Source of the DNA: Flaccisagitta enflata
Lineage: Eukaryota; Chaetognatha; Sagittoidea; Aphragmophora
Length of the DNA stretch: 64,000 nt
Direction of reading: 5' to 3'
NCBI GenBank assembly: GCA_965153355.1
Contig: OZ231126.1
Span: forward strand, 108,996,001 to 109,060,000
This document shows positions 1 to 12,612 of this stretch, piece by piece. Made by a program: the position numbers and the translations under genes. The notes below the pieces were generated by a model. It made no database searches, was not told the DNA's origin, and was given only the letters and a program-made list of their open reading frames with translations. The first letter of the stretch is position 1, and each line of letters begins with the position of its first letter.

Positions 1-54
1 AAGAAACTAAAATGAACTCTAAATAGCATAGCATACTAAAGCATACTAAATTAC

Positions 55-278
55 TCAAAATAATCAAGAATGCCTACCGATAAGGCTAGATGGATTGGCT
101 GATTTGCTACCCAGCTTTTTGACTTCTTGACAGTAACCGAACAATTTTGGTCAATCATAATTGAACGAAAATATAGAGGGTGAGACGCATATTTGGAAAA
201 TAAATGGTCATCACTGACAAACATGCAGTTTAGTCTATTTCGTTTATTTTCCATCATTTTCCCGTAAAGCGAGTTCGA
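55..278 (-). CDS. pPolB copy 1, exon 3 (motif B)
   Basis: A polypyrimidine tract and AG end at 279. The exon opens directly with motif B, NSLYGK at about 258-275, followed by a basic MENKRNR run and the conserved segment between motifs B and C. The open frame ends in GAG TAA, where GTAATT at 54-49 is a good splice donor, so the apparent stop is probably intronic. The next exon, with motif C (DTDS in the family), would lie outside the window to the left. Confidence 0.65.
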
Positions 279-394
279 CTGATAGGTAAAAATAGGTTAA
301 AAATAGGTTAAAATAGGTAGAATAAGTCAAAATCGACTTAGGTCAAAATAAGTCAAAATAAGTCAAACTGATTCCAGTAAACTATAAATCTTGC

Positions 395-570
395 CTGTAA
401 TTTTTTCCTATGCTTGGTGACTTCGCAAGTTGAGATAGTTCTTTCATTTATTATACCTCCTACATATGTTTCAAATATTTTCCGCGCAGTGCAGGTAATC
501 ATTTGTGTAATTGCAACAAGTTGGTACCCTAATCGCAACAGCAGAGCGAGATAACAACACAGAAAAAAAA
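395..570 (-). CDS. pPolB copy 1, exon 2 (pre-motif B segment)
   Basis: The minus-strand frame matches, residue by residue in character, the segment just before motif B in pPolB copy 2 (its exon 5 C-terminus), including a conserved short run around ITQMITCTARKIF. The 3' boundary is at 395: the exon ends CAG and is followed by GCAAGA, which suits a GC-AG intron and not a GT donor. The reading frame is kept across the junction to exon 3. The 5' boundary is unclear because no good AG is visible upstream in this frame. Some exon sequence may have been lost, or may lie in the TCTG-rich intron between 570 and 1030. Confidence 0.5.
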
Positions 571-1030
571 ATCCAAGTATCAGTTTTGGTTATGGTCTTG
601 TTTGGATCTGTCTGGATCTGTCTGTATCTGTCTGTACAAAAAAAAAAAAGCAATCATCTTTTTTCCCATAAATCTATAATTGCATTGACTGCTGATATAG
701 GAAAAGCTATAAATTCAAAATTTACAACTTTGTCTGTTTCTGTCTATCCATGTCTGTCCATGTGTCTTGTTATCACTTTCTGTATCTATTTTCCGATAAT
801 TGCTTTTTCTTTATTTTTTACCTATAATGGAAAGTCGTAAAAATAAATGGAATCCAGATTTACGACTCGGTCTGTCTCTGTCTGTCTATCTGTCTGTCTT
901 GTCTGTTATCCAATAATTGATTTTTTTCCCTATAATTGAAAGCTGTAAAATATATAGGGCAAAGTCATAAAATAGAGAATGATGAAGATTTTTGACTGTC
1001 TGTCACTGTCTGTCTATGTCTGTCTCTTAC
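571..1030. repeat. Intron-like stretch rich in TCTG/TGTC microsatellite
   Basis: Repeated TCTGTCTG and TGTCTGTCCATG runs, with A and T tracts, fill this interval between pPolB exons 1 and 2. No convincing coding frame is seen on either strand. The small plus-strand frame at 511-840 is antisense to exon 2 and to the microsatellite. Confidence 0.6.
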
Positions 1031-4000
1031 CGATGATTCACTGCAAAGTTATGAACGTCTCCCAATGTAGGTATCAATCTTAGTTGTGACATTTGATAGC
1101 TATTTTCTATCTGTTCGCAGGCGTCAATATCTTTATCAGTTTCCAAGAGGTCAATGTTTGTATCGTCAACAAACTTTCCATTTTTCATGAAATTCATAGA
1201 TTTGCGACTATTTTTTGACAACCATGATTTTCGGGGGTACTTTTTGACATAAACTACGGGAAGGGCTTTCAACTTGTCTTGATGTTTTTTGTCTATTTTC
1301 AAAGAAACTATGAAGAATTGTATATAGTCTGTTTCTACTAGGGATTTTTTTGCCGCTTCCACCGCTTCCGCTTCCGCTTCCGCTTCCATTTTGTAGTTCA
1401 AATACTAGTAGCTATCCCACCCACCAAAATGGAAGCGGTCAATCGCTTCCACATCCCTAGTTTCTACACCGAAAATGTTCTTTTTTGAAAAGACCTTGTT
1501 TTCTTGCCAGAAATGATAACTACCATTATTGATATCTTCGCATGCTTGTCTCATTTCGGCTTTTGAATTGATGACAAAATCTGAGTATGCATGACTGAAA
1601 TTCTGCATGCTATTACTGTATTGTGAGTTCTGGTCAATTATCATATGGTAACATGAAGGCTTACTGGGATCATAATCTGGCAAGAATTGTGCATTTGTTT
1701 TGTTGATTCTCGAAAAATTCATCTGTACTACGCCACCTATAATATGCCGTTCAAGAAGTTGATAGATGGATGCGTCATACTGACTTAAAACAGGCTGTCC
1801 TTCCTTTTTAGCTACATCCATGAACACTCTTAAAGAAAAACTGGGAAGCGATAAAAAACTGCATAAATTTCTGCCTGTCTCCTCAAATGTGTCTAAGATG
1901 TATTTTTTTAGAATGCTCAAGAGGAACATTGTATCACTGAGACAGTAAACTTTAAACATTTCCAGCCATGTAAGCGAGCGTCCTTTTTCCTTTCTCTCAT
2001 ATTCTTGTAGATTTTGCCAAAAATGATGACATTTGTTGTAAGAAAAATCATCCACCTGATGGCCAAATCTGTCCGTAAGCCACTCAGACTGTTCAATGAA
2101 TTCTGTTGATTTCAGAAATTTGTCACCTACTTCTCCACTCTCTAAACTCAGATAAGGCATGGAACCTTTTGTTAACAGATCAGAGCCCGTTAAATAATCC
2201 AAATATTTATTTTTCCTCAAATATTCAAAATAGAGAGGGAAGCACTCTGCGAAAGTCTTGGTGCCTTTCAAAACTCCTTCGGCTGAAACCTCAATGAGAT
2301 GGCTGAGGCTTGAAGGGACAATAGCATATGAGTCCCTAAGTGTATACCTGGAGAAGCTATGTTTACATGAGTGATGACTCTTGGTAGTTGGAAGACAATC
2401 AAAGCAACAAAATTTGAAACTAAAAGTTAAGTAACGTTCACTCGATGCTTCACAGAGCAGTTTAACTCCGCGAAATCTCGCGTCGCCGCAGGATATGGCT
2501 TGAGCGATACTTTTTAAGCAAAATGCAAAATCAAAATGGCTTCCCGCGTGAAGATAGATGTAAAAATCATGCCGATTAAGCCTATAGTAATTCACATTGC
2601 AATTGTTACATAAGATTTTTCTAAGTCCGCCACCTCTGCCAGGCAGAAGACTTGAACTGCCAACTCTGCAGTGATCAAGGATTTTTTCAGATTCCTGTAG
2701 TTGTTTTTTACATAAATCATTCATACAATGATTTGTTTGTCTGACTATCTGTCTTTCTTCGTCGTTCAGTCTGATAGTGCTGTAGAATTCACAAATATGA
2801 TCCAAGTGATGTTTGGCTGTCTGTGATTGTTTTACCAAAGCAACTATACAATCGTATGTTGAGAATTCCCCGTCCGTTATTACTGGTTCAAAAGTATGAG
2901 ATTTGAAACCCCGTATCTCAGGTGTGTCGTAACATGAAAATTCCATGGTTGAAGTTAAACAGGCTGAAGCTATGACAGCACGGCATTCTTCATTGAGATT
3001 CTCCTTATTGTTTAGTCTCTCCTCAATATTGTCAGTTTTGGCAAAATTTGCTTCCAAGTCGCAAACCGCAATGTAAATAGGAGCCACTAAGCCTTTTTTC
3101 TCATTTGTCAATAGTTCAGGTTCAATTGGTTTTGACTTATCTTTATAATTTGGAGTTGGCATTGAGATTTTTTGAAAATCAGGATTCCTTTTCACACAGT
3201 CATTTTTAAGATGATCGAGAAAAACACTTTTTTTGCGATAGTGAAATGAGCATAATCGACAATAAAAATGAGCGTGTTTCCCTCCGTCACGAATTCGATC
3301 TATGAGTGCTGACAAGTCACATATCAATGCTGCATGTCTGTTCTGGATTGTTTTCATCAGATTTATCGGCTTTTCATTGTAGATAAGGATGTCAATTGAG
3401 AAATGTTCAAAATCAATGATTTTATCTTCCTCTTTCACACCCACGAAATTTGTTTTCCCTACATCAGCATATACAGTTATTACATCTTTTCCACTACACC
3501 AGATGACATTGAAATAGTAATTTTCTAGTTCGAGACTTGCTTTCAATTTTTGAAAATTCTGCTTGCCTGATTTGAGTGGAAATAAGTGACCACACTTTGC
3601 ATACAACTCCTCGTAAACTTCACCACATAGTGATCGCAATTGAGTGTCGTTTAAAATGCTTGGCAATAAACTTGGCCACTGAGATTTAGGAAAACCTCTA
3701 TATCTGTTTTGCATGGCAAGGTGGAGTGCTACACTCATCAATAAGCACTCATTTTCTAAATTATAAAGTTGAATCACATATTTTGGTTTTATGGCATTAG
3801 GCAACTTTTGATATTTTCCAGCTGTCATTCCAACCAACTTGACACACTCCAGTCTATATTGAACTAGATTGATGACGACAAAATTTGAACCAGAATCTAA
3901 ATATGAGATGATAGTCTGTTCTGTGTGATGGAAAAAGAAATCTAAAATATCATCTATATCTTGAGGATGTGTAAGTTGGACAAGTCCGGTGAATATGAAC

Positions 4001-4864
4001 TCTATTCTTTGCAGATCATATTGTTCCTCATTCGTTTCAATCGCTTTTCCAAAGAGGACCGAAGTATTCAGTCCCACCTTCAAGTTTTTGTCTTTTTCTA
4101 AGCGTCTTTCTATTTCTGATCGTAATAAAGGCCGTAATCGTGCAAAATTTTGAGTAAAATCATTTTGAATGATTCTATTTTTGTAATATGTGTAAAAGAG
4201 ACGTCGATGGTAAAAGTCTTTGCGCCAAATACGAAATGTAGCATTTTGGGTTTCATTCTGAGTCTCGTTCTCATTCTGTCTGTCCGTCTCTGCATCTGAC
4301 TCTGCATCTGACTCTGCATCTGAATGTTCAGCGCCTCCTTGTTTTGATTTAGCGCTGAATATGCAAGACCGAAAGTGTGCATTTTTCTCAAAATCGTTGC
4401 GCAAATACTTGTGACATATAGGACAATTGTTTTTTTTCCTTAAATAAATTCTTACTTTTTTCCGTTCATTCTTTGATCTCGCATTTCCAATTTTGTCCGT
4501 AGCCTCAAAGAAGGGTGTGTGACGCTTGTAATCAAAATATCCTTGCCCTTGCCGTATGTTCTTTCGTTTGGATTTGCCCTTTCCTTTGTTCAAGCCTTTA
4601 CCATTTTTACTTTTAGCTTGTCTTTGAGTAAACTTGGCTCGTGCACTGTTGGATGTCTGTGCGTTGTTGGATGTCTGTGCACCGCTGGTTGTCTGTGCAC
4701 CGCTGGCTGTCCGTGCGTCGTAATCTGATCTATCGTTGTAAAATGAGCAATGGGGCTGTGCATCGTCCTCCACTAGATGAGTCGTGTCCGTTTTAGCTGA
4801 ATGAACAAATGGGAAATGACTGAATTATAATCAAGCTTTCTCTCTTTCTCTCTTTCCCTTGCAG

Positions 4865-5825
4865 ATCAATACGATTATAATAACAACTACAAAAACAACA
4901 AAAACAATAACAAAAACACTTAATGTGCGAAGGTCGTCGTCCATCGTCCGTCATGTCTCCGCGTCGTCGTCGTGGTCGCCGTTCGCCGCCGTCATCACCG
5001 GCGCCCTCACCACCGCCTTCACCTCCTCCTTCGCATCTCGTTCGTGACGCGAACGTTCTATTCACCGTCTTTTATGTCATGATAACTGCCGGCGTCATGT
5101 TGGCGTCGATGCCGATCGTACCCGAAGCTGCGCCACGTCCACAGCCACGCCAATGGACGATGGAGGAGTGTATTAACTACCGCGTCATCGAAATGGATGA
5201 GCCTTACTCTGACGCCTCCGCAAAGTAAGTGACATTTTTGTTTTGTTTTGTTTTGTTTGTTTGTCAATTGACTGTTGTTTTATTATTCTGTTCTTGTTTT
5301 TGTTTGTCTGCTTGTTTGTCTGTTTGTCAATTGACTATTTTTGTTGTTGTATATTGTTACCATGTGAGAATAGTGGATAGGATTCAGAGTATCTGCACAA
5401 GCTTATCTGTTTTTAGTCCGTCGTTCGTACATGCTTGTCCGTTTCTAGTCCGTTGATTGTACATTGCTTGTCTGTTTCTAGACCGTTTGTGTCCGTCATT
5501 TGTCTGTTGCAATGTACAATACTTGTCCGTTTCCAGTCCCATAGCATGTAGTCACTTGTCCGTTTCTAGTCCGTAACTTGTACATGATTGTATTAATTAT
5601 TAATAATTAATTCCTTCTTTGTCTCCTCCTCCACAGCTGTCGTCAATTTATTGGTTCAAACAAGGCACTGCCTCGGTCATACGATCCTCCTTCATCGACC
5701 AGATCCGACTTTGATATGGATGAAGCAAAATATCCCAGTCCACCGCCAATTGGCGTCGATCTCGTTGACTACAATGAACGTCATCCTCGCCGTCGTCGTC
5801 CACTCGATGATGACATCGATTCCGG
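4865..5825 (+). CDS. Small proline/arginine-rich single-pass membrane protein, exons 1-2
   Basis: The product is not recognised. Exon sequence runs 4865-5224 and 5637-5825. The first ATG is at 4924 (MCEGRRP), with a second at 4954. Residues about 1-40 are arginine-rich and then alternate S/P; residues about 45-65 form one strong hydrophobic segment (VLFTVFYVMITAGVMLASM), which predicts a membrane anchor. An acidic region follows, then in exon 2 a D/P/R-rich tail. The donor AAA|GTAAGT at 5225 and the acceptor CCTCCACAG at 5636 join in frame; exon 2 ends at a GTATGT donor. A strong acceptor (CCCTTGCAG, ending 4864) lies upstream, so an earlier exon probably exists. The gene is divergent from pPolB copy 1. 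Local GC and CGN/GTC codon use are higher than in the surroundings. Exon 2 ends 20 bases before the palindrome, so the rest of the gene may be displaced. Confidence 0.5.
5225..5636. repeat. Intron with degenerate CTTGTCCGTTTCTAGTCCGT repeats
   Basis: Between the two exons, 5390-5590 holds about five imperfect copies of a unit built on CTTGTCCGTTTCTAGTCC, preceded by TTTGTTTG-type low-complexity sequence. No coding frame is seen. Confidence 0.6.
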
Positions 5826-5844
5826 GTATGTGTATTTTTGTGTC

Positions 5845-6029
5845 TTGCGGTTGTCGTCGTCGTTTTCCTCATCATCGTAACCAGCCGTATCATAATAAGA
5901 CCTTTTATAATCACTGTAATTGACTGTATCTGTCCGTCCGTCCGTCCGTCAGTTGGTCAGTTGGTTACAAATTCAGCAATATCGCGAAATTTGTCATAAT
6001 TTTGTTTGAAAAGTGCATCATCATCAATG

Positions 6030-6075
<46 letters not shown>

Positions 6076-6139
6076 AGTCATCATCATCATCATCATCAAC
6101 ATCATCATCATCATCATCATCATCATTATCATTATCATT

Positions 6140-6194
<55 letters not shown>

Positions 6195-6868
6195 ACGTCA
6201 TCAACGTCATCGTTGTCATCATCGTCATCATCATCGTCATCATCGTAATCATCAACATCATCGTCATTATCGTTGTCATCATCGTCATCAGTTTCATCAT
6301 CATGGTCGTTGTTGTCGTCATATAATACCGTATAAAGTACGACCACATAAAGTAGAGTGTTTTCGGCGGTCGTCGTGCCTTCGCCTTTGGTTGTGTTGAT
6401 GAGGAAGTTGGTGGAGGGGTTAGTTGTTGCTGAATGCTTTGGCGGCGGTCGTAGAGATGTAGTGTTGGCGATCGAGTTGGACCATGCCGTTTAAGTTGCA
6501 ATCGTTTGAGAGCGTGGCGTCCTCGGCGGCGGTGCTTGAGTTCGCGAAAGAAGACAAAGGCGTTGGAGATGGAGTTGAAAACGCCATTTGAGGTCTCAAG
6601 TTCGAAACTCGACGATTGAAGATGATGCAAGAGGCAGAATACAGACTTGAAAAAGTTTTTATCTAGGAAACAAGGCCAATGCCTTCAAGTCGCGTGCAAT
6701 AATCAAGACTAAAGACAAAAATCAAAATGTAAAATGACTCAAAATGACTTAAAACAGCTTACATCTTTAATGATGTTCATTTCTCACTTTTTATGAAAGC
6801 TTATTATGGCAAATGCTTTCTTGGAGGGTTTTCAAGACAGACAATTACAAGGATTGAGGGTCTCTCTC

Positions 6869-6910
<42 letters not shown>

Positions 6911-7314
6911 AGTCTGTTTACAGTCACTGTAACCTTTTTATTTGTTAGATCATATCACGATATATATATAGGAAAAAAACTGAGCTAAATGAGCTGAATA
7001 AGCTAGAATGCTCAAAAACACTATCAGAGAGAGGCATTCAAGCTTGTAAGCATGATTTCTTATATTTGCATGCCAAAACAAACATATAAACACTCCTTTA
7101 CTGATCTTACAAAAAATATAAAAAATAAAAAAAAATCCAATTAAAGTTTTTTTTTGTAAAAAAGGCTAAAAATTTATAACTCGGTCCTAGAATATCCTGT
7201 TTGGTGCCAAATGAAAATAAATTATCAAATTGCCTTAACCTATCAATCTCGTTTTAGAGCTCATATCTCAAAAAGTCAAAGACTGACTTTGTTTTTTTTC
7301 CCAAATAAAGAAAC

Positions 7315-7350
<36 letters not shown>

Positions 7351-7399
7351 TCTCAGCCTGCACGAAAAATATCCGTGAAAAGACTGACTTTGAAGAAAG

Positions 7400-7473
<74 letters not shown>

Positions 7474-8527
7474 TGAGTCTCAGCCTGTACGAAAAATATC
7501 CGTTTTCAAAGCGAGGGGGAAACGTCAAAACAGGGGACCCTCTTATATATGAAGCGATAACATTCTTTTTCACCCCAAATCGTAAGTGCCAACCACTCTG
7601 AGCAGAATTTAAGAATAGAGTTGAAATTGAAACCACTCTAGTCCGACTAGGACTGTTGTGGGATGAAGAAGAACATCTCTCATTACCAGATGCATTTTAT
7701 GCCACTCTACAGTTTACACCCAACTCTGTGCAATGTGCCTCTGTCCATTAACATCTTGGTCAGTTGGTCAGTCACATTTTACTTCATGTTTTGGCCCTAC
7801 TGTTCCAGCCTAGTCTAAAATACAACTCTTATCAACCTGCAAGCTCTATCTCTATTTACTCTGATTAGAGTGAAGCGGTGAATTTCCAGACATCTGTCCC
7901 TCCAATGGCCTCCATCCTTCCATCCCTCTATACAGACATTTTTGCTTTCTTCATGCTTTGGCGGTTTTTGACCACACATCTCTGCAAAAAAACTAGGTCA
8001 CAAGACCATTTGGGCAAGAGCAGTAAAGTGAAAAAAAATCATAAAAAAAGTGAAATGCACTAGACCAATGGACTGACCAACAGACCGACTTACCAATGGA
8101 CGAATAAGGCAGGGTGCACAGTCACATAGTACGTGACCTGAAAATGCTTATTATGTTTTTATGTTTGAAAACCACCATACTGGAATTCAGATGCCGTCGC
8201 TTTTTTCTTATTTGATTTTATCATCATAACAGTCTCTTTTGCTAAATAAGGAAACTATATGCTTAAACATTGAAAACTGATGAAAAATCAAGGAAGGGAG
8301 TTGTTGTCTTGTGGTTCCCTTCATTAGAAATTGTTTTTGCCTTTCCGCTTAAGCTTTAGAAAAAAAAATTCAAATGATTAACTTTTTTCAAAATCATTGA
8401 AAGGTGCAGGGTAATACCCCTTTTTAGGCTTCCCCAGCGGCGCTCTTCTTTACACATGTCTAGTCCTAAATCAGAAAAGGATTCGGCCTGACGTAGTTAG
8501 CTCATAAGTAATCCACGTGACTCTCGC
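5845..8527 (+). repeat. Left arm of the 6.5 kb palindrome
   Basis: This arm is the reverse complement of 9056-12372. Matching stretches include the CAT/GAT microsatellite block, a coding-like segment at about 6350-6640, the TCTG run at 6870-6910, the GA runs at 7320-7450 and unique sequence through 8527. The outer edge is at TTGCGGTTG (5845) and the inner edge at GTGACTCTCGC (8517-8527). Divergence is low in the unique parts, with differences mainly in microsatellite length. It starts 20 bases after exon 2 of the membrane-protein gene. Confidence 0.85.
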
Positions 8528-9055
8528 CATCCGGTTACCAACGTGCTTGTTATCAGAGTGTTGTGATTAACAACTACGTCAAAAAATATTGAGTGAAAGA
8601 AATCTTTAGTTGGTCATCTAAAAGCGGTCGACAGGGCAGCAGTTGCGTGCCCCTTGTCACCTTTAATTTAGTTATAAGACTATGAAATAGGCCCATCCAA
8701 GACTGGAATCCTCTCTGGAGACTTGCTCCTTCGATTTATGGCCCAACGCAGAGATCTCCATAGAGCCTAGAAATGGATCGATCATAAGCAAAAACTGATG
8801 GTGATTGTAGATTACAGCAGATGCTGTTCTTTTTTTTACGTGTTCATGCTAGCGATAGCCATAAGGAGACACATAATAACTGGTCAGCGGTTCCAATGCC
8901 CTGTTTGAATTGGTCAGCTGAAGAAGTGGATAGAAAGTTCATGATTCTTAATTACAGATAATGCGGGGGAGTAACCCTAAATGATCACTGTAGACCGGCG
9001 TACCAATAAGCCATCTTCTAGAGTCATGTAGACGTAATTAAGATTGCTTTTTGAT
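8528..9055. other. Spacer at the centre of the palindrome
   Basis: 528 bp of unique, non-repetitive sequence between the arms. No long open frame and no recognised RNA gene is seen. Confidence 0.6.
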
Positions 9056-10109
9056 GCGAGAGTCACGCGGATTACTTATGAGCTAACTACGTCAGGCCGA
9101 ATCCTTTTCTGATTTAGGACTAGACATGTGTAAAGAAGAGCGCCGCTGGGGAAGCCTAAAAAGGGGTATTACCCTGCACCTTTCAATGATTTTGAAAAAA
9201 GTTAATCATTTGAATTTTTTTTTCTAAAGCTTAAGCGGAAAGGCAAAAACAATTTCTAATGAAGGGAACCACAAGACAACAACTCCCTTCCTTGATTTTT
9301 CATCAGTTTTCAATGTTTAAGCATATAGTTTCCTTATTTAGCAAAAGAGACTGTTATGATGATAAAATCAAATAAGAAAAAAGCGACGGCATCTGAATTC
9401 CAGTATGGTGGTTTTCAAACATAAAAACATAATAAGCATTTTCAGGTCACGTACTATGTGACTGTGCACCCTGCCTTATTCGTCCATTGGTAAGTCGGTC
9501 TGTTGGTCAGTCCATTGGTCTAGTACATTTCACTTTTTTATGATTTTTTTTCACTTTACTGCTCTTGCCCAAATGGTCTTGTGACCTAGTTTTTTTGCAG
9601 AGATGTGTGGTCAAAAACCGCCAAAGCATGAAGAAAGCAAAAATGTCTGTATAGAGGGATGGAAGGATGGAGGCCATTGGAGGGACAGATGTCTGGAAAT
9701 TCACCGCTTCACTCTAATCAGAGTAAATAGAGATAGAGCTTGCAGGTTGATAAGAGTTGTATTTTAGACTAGGCTGGAACAGTAAGGCCAAAACATGAAG
9801 TAAAATGTGACTGACCAACTGACCAAGATGTTAATGGACAGAGGCACATTGCACAGAGTTGGGTGTAAACTGTAGAGTGGCATAAAATGCATCTGGTAAT
9901 GAGAGATGTTCTTCTTCATCCCACAACAGTCCTAGTCGGACTAGAGTGGTTTCAATTTCAACTCTATTCTTAAATTCTGCTCAGAGTGGTTGGCACTTAC
10001 GATTTGGGGTGAAAAAGAATGTTATCGCTTCATATATAAGAGGGTCCCCTGTTTTGACGTTTCCCCCTCGCTTTTGAAAACGGATATTTTTCGTACAGGC
10101 TGAGACTCA

Positions 10110-10175
<66 letters not shown>

Positions 10176-10235
10176 CTTTATTTGGGAAAAAAACAAAGTC
10201 AGTCTTTTCACGGATATTTTTCGTGCAGGCTGAGA

Positions 10236-10313
<78 letters not shown>

Positions 10314-10717
10314 GTTTCTTTATTTGGGAAAAAAAACAAAGTCAGTCTTTGACTTTTTGAGATATGAGCTCTAAAACGAGATTGATAGGTTAAGGCAATT
10401 TGATAATTTATTTTCATTTGGCACCAAACAGGATATTCTAAGACCGAGTTATAAATTTTTAGCCTTTTTTACAAAAAAAAACTTTAATTGGATTTTTTTT
10501 TATTTTTTTTATTTTTTGTAAGATCAGTAAAGGAGTGTTTATATGTTTGTTTTGGCATGCAAATATAAGAAATCATGCTTACAAGCTTGAATGCTTCTCT
10601 CTGATAGTGTTTTTGAGCATTCTAGCTTATTCAGCTCATTTAGCTCAGTTTTTTTCCTACATATATATCGTGATATGATCTAACAAATAAAAAGGTTACA
10701 GTGACTGTAAACAGACT

Positions 10718-10751
<34 letters not shown>

Positions 10752-12026
10752 GAGAGAGAGACCCTCAATCCTTGTAATTGTCTGTCTTGAAAACCCTCCA
10801 AAAAAGCATTTGCCATAATAAGCTTTCATAAAAAGTAAGAAATGAACATCATTAAAGATGTAAGCTGTTTTAAGTCATTTTGAGTCATTTTACATTTTGA
10901 TTTTTGTCTTTAGTCTTGATTATTGCACGCGACTTGAAGGCATTGGCCTTGTTTCCTACCCCGTGTTCGATCTCAAAGTCGGAAAAGTAAAAGCTTTCAA
11001 TTTCTAAACACAACCAGTCGGTGATTTCAAATTGTTTTTCAATGGTAGTAATATGGTTGACATTTTTTGTATAAAAATTTCATTGGTCTAGCCTCAATAG
11101 TTTGCCCACAACATCAATCTTAAGTAAAACAAGAATATAAAGTTTGAGCTAAAAAACTCTCATTTCAATCATGATAGTTTTTCTTAAAATTGCTCTAATT
11201 TCTAAACGAATTGAAGTAGAAATGTCAGACTGGTCTCAAATTAAGTTTAATTTGAAGATGTTTACATCTGAGACCAACATGGCCCCAATTATCAAGCCGT
11301 TTGAAAATTTAAGGTAGAATATTGAAAAACAATGTTGATAAAGATATGAGTTTTTGAGCTTCAACTGTAAATACTTGTTTTACTTCAAATTGATGTTGTG
11401 GACAAACTATTTAAGCTAGACCAATGAAAAGTTTACACAAAAAACGTCAAACATAATACTACAAGAGGAAAATGGTTTGAAATCACCGACTTATAGCGTT
11501 TAGAAATGTAAGCTTTTTACTTTCCCGACTTTGAGATTGAACACCCTGTAGAAAAAAACTTTTTCAAGTCTGTATTCTGCCTCTTGCATCATCTTCAATC
11601 GTCGAGTTTCAACTTGAGACCTCAAATGGCGTTTCCAACTCCATCTCCAACGCCTTTGTCTTCTTTCGCGAACTCAAGCACCGCCGCCAAGGTCGCCACG
11701 CTCTCAAACGATTGCAACTTAAACGGCATGGTCCAACTCGATCGCCAACACTACATCTCTACGACCGCCGCCAAAGCATTCAGCAACAACTAACCCCTCC
11801 ACCAACTTCCTCATCAACACAACCAAAGGCGAAGGCACGACGACCGCCGAAAACACTCTACTTTATGTGGTCGTACTTTATACGGTATTATATGACAACA
11901 ACAACGACGATGATGATGAAACTGATGACGATGATGACATCGATAATGACGATGATGTTGATGATTACGATGATGACGATGATGATGACGATGATGACAA
12001 CGATGACTTTGATGACGTTGATGATA

Positions 12027-12073
<47 letters not shown>

Positions 12074-12372
12074 AATGATAATGATAATGATGATGATGAT
12101 GATGATGATGATGATGTTGATGATGATGATGTTGATGATGATGATGATGATGACTATGATGAAGATGATGATGATGATGATGATGATTTCATTGATGATG
12201 ATGCACTTTTCAAACAAAATTATGACAAATTTCGATATTGCTGAATTTGTAACCAACTGACCAACTGACGGACGGACGGACGGACAGATACAGTCAATTA
12301 CAGTGATTATAAATGGTCTTATTATGATACGGCTGGTTACGATGATGAGGAAAACGACGACGACAACCGCAA
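9056..12372 (-). repeat. Right arm of the 6.5 kb palindrome
   Basis: Inverted copy of 5845-8527. It is about 630 bp longer, nearly all of this explained by the MITE at 10959-11548 plus longer GA and GAT runs. The coding-like segment at about 11590-11870 is kept in the same frame as its left-arm partner: TRSPTLHLYDRRQ and QQQLTPPPTSSS are shared, and both run into GAT repeats. Confidence 0.85.
10959..11548. mobile_element. Mariner-type MITE with TA duplication, present in one palindrome arm only
   Basis: 590 bp with terminal inverted repeats opening CCCCGTGTTCGATCTCAAAG on the left and CAGGGTGTTCAATCTCAAAG on the right (read inward), extending imperfectly over about 80 bp. It is flanked by TA on both sides (10957-10958 and 11549-11550). 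The other palindrome arm shows the empty site at about 6660-6670, with a single TA. TA duplication and CAGGG-type ends fit Tc1/mariner. There is no coding capacity. Confidence 0.85.
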
Positions 12373-12522
12373 ATATGACGCGACGATGCTGACGGAAAAA
12401 ATGACAAAGACAATGACAACCACAATGACCACGACAACAACAATGACAACCATTATGACAATGAGAATGATGATGAGGATGATGAGGCTGCTGAATGTGT
12501 TAATGACAATGACAGCAATGAC

Positions 12523-12562
<40 letters not shown>

Positions 12563-12563
12563 C

Positions 12564-12612
<49 letters not shown>

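Larger units (their letters stand above)
31..4773 (-). pseudogene. Protein-primed family B DNA polymerase, copy 1 (3' end outside the window)
   Basis: Family role: DNA-templated DNA synthesis primed by a terminal protein, as in Polinton/Maverick elements, adenoviruses and linear plasmids. Exon 1 (1031-4773) reads about 1,247 codons with one in-frame amber codon at 1405-1407. Visible in order: an N-terminal low-complexity basic region; two C..C..H..C zinc-finger-like segments (about residues 113-133 and 505-526); Exo I CDLEANF (about 571); Exo II SHFDFAF (about 744); Exo III YCLSDTMFL (about 946); polymerase motif A DQNSQYS (about 1047). After the stop the frame continues into the segment that normally follows motif A, ending in LIPTLGD just before a GTAAGA donor at 1030. 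Later exons carry motif B. Motif C and the C-terminus would lie beyond base 1. The start is the first ATG of the open frame. The family assignment is firm; whether it is functional is not. Confidence 0.8.

Noticed and set aside
511-840. Plus-strand membrane-like frame
   Set aside because: It is antisense to the polymerase exon and then runs through TCTG repeats and A/T tracts.
5957-6346. Poly-aspartate, poly-isoleucine and poly-methionine frames (also 11867-12260)
   Set aside because: Artefacts of the CAT/GAT microsatellite in both palindrome arms.
8528-9055. Structural RNA gene in the palindrome spacer
   Set aside because: No tRNA, snRNA or 5S features could be identified by eye.
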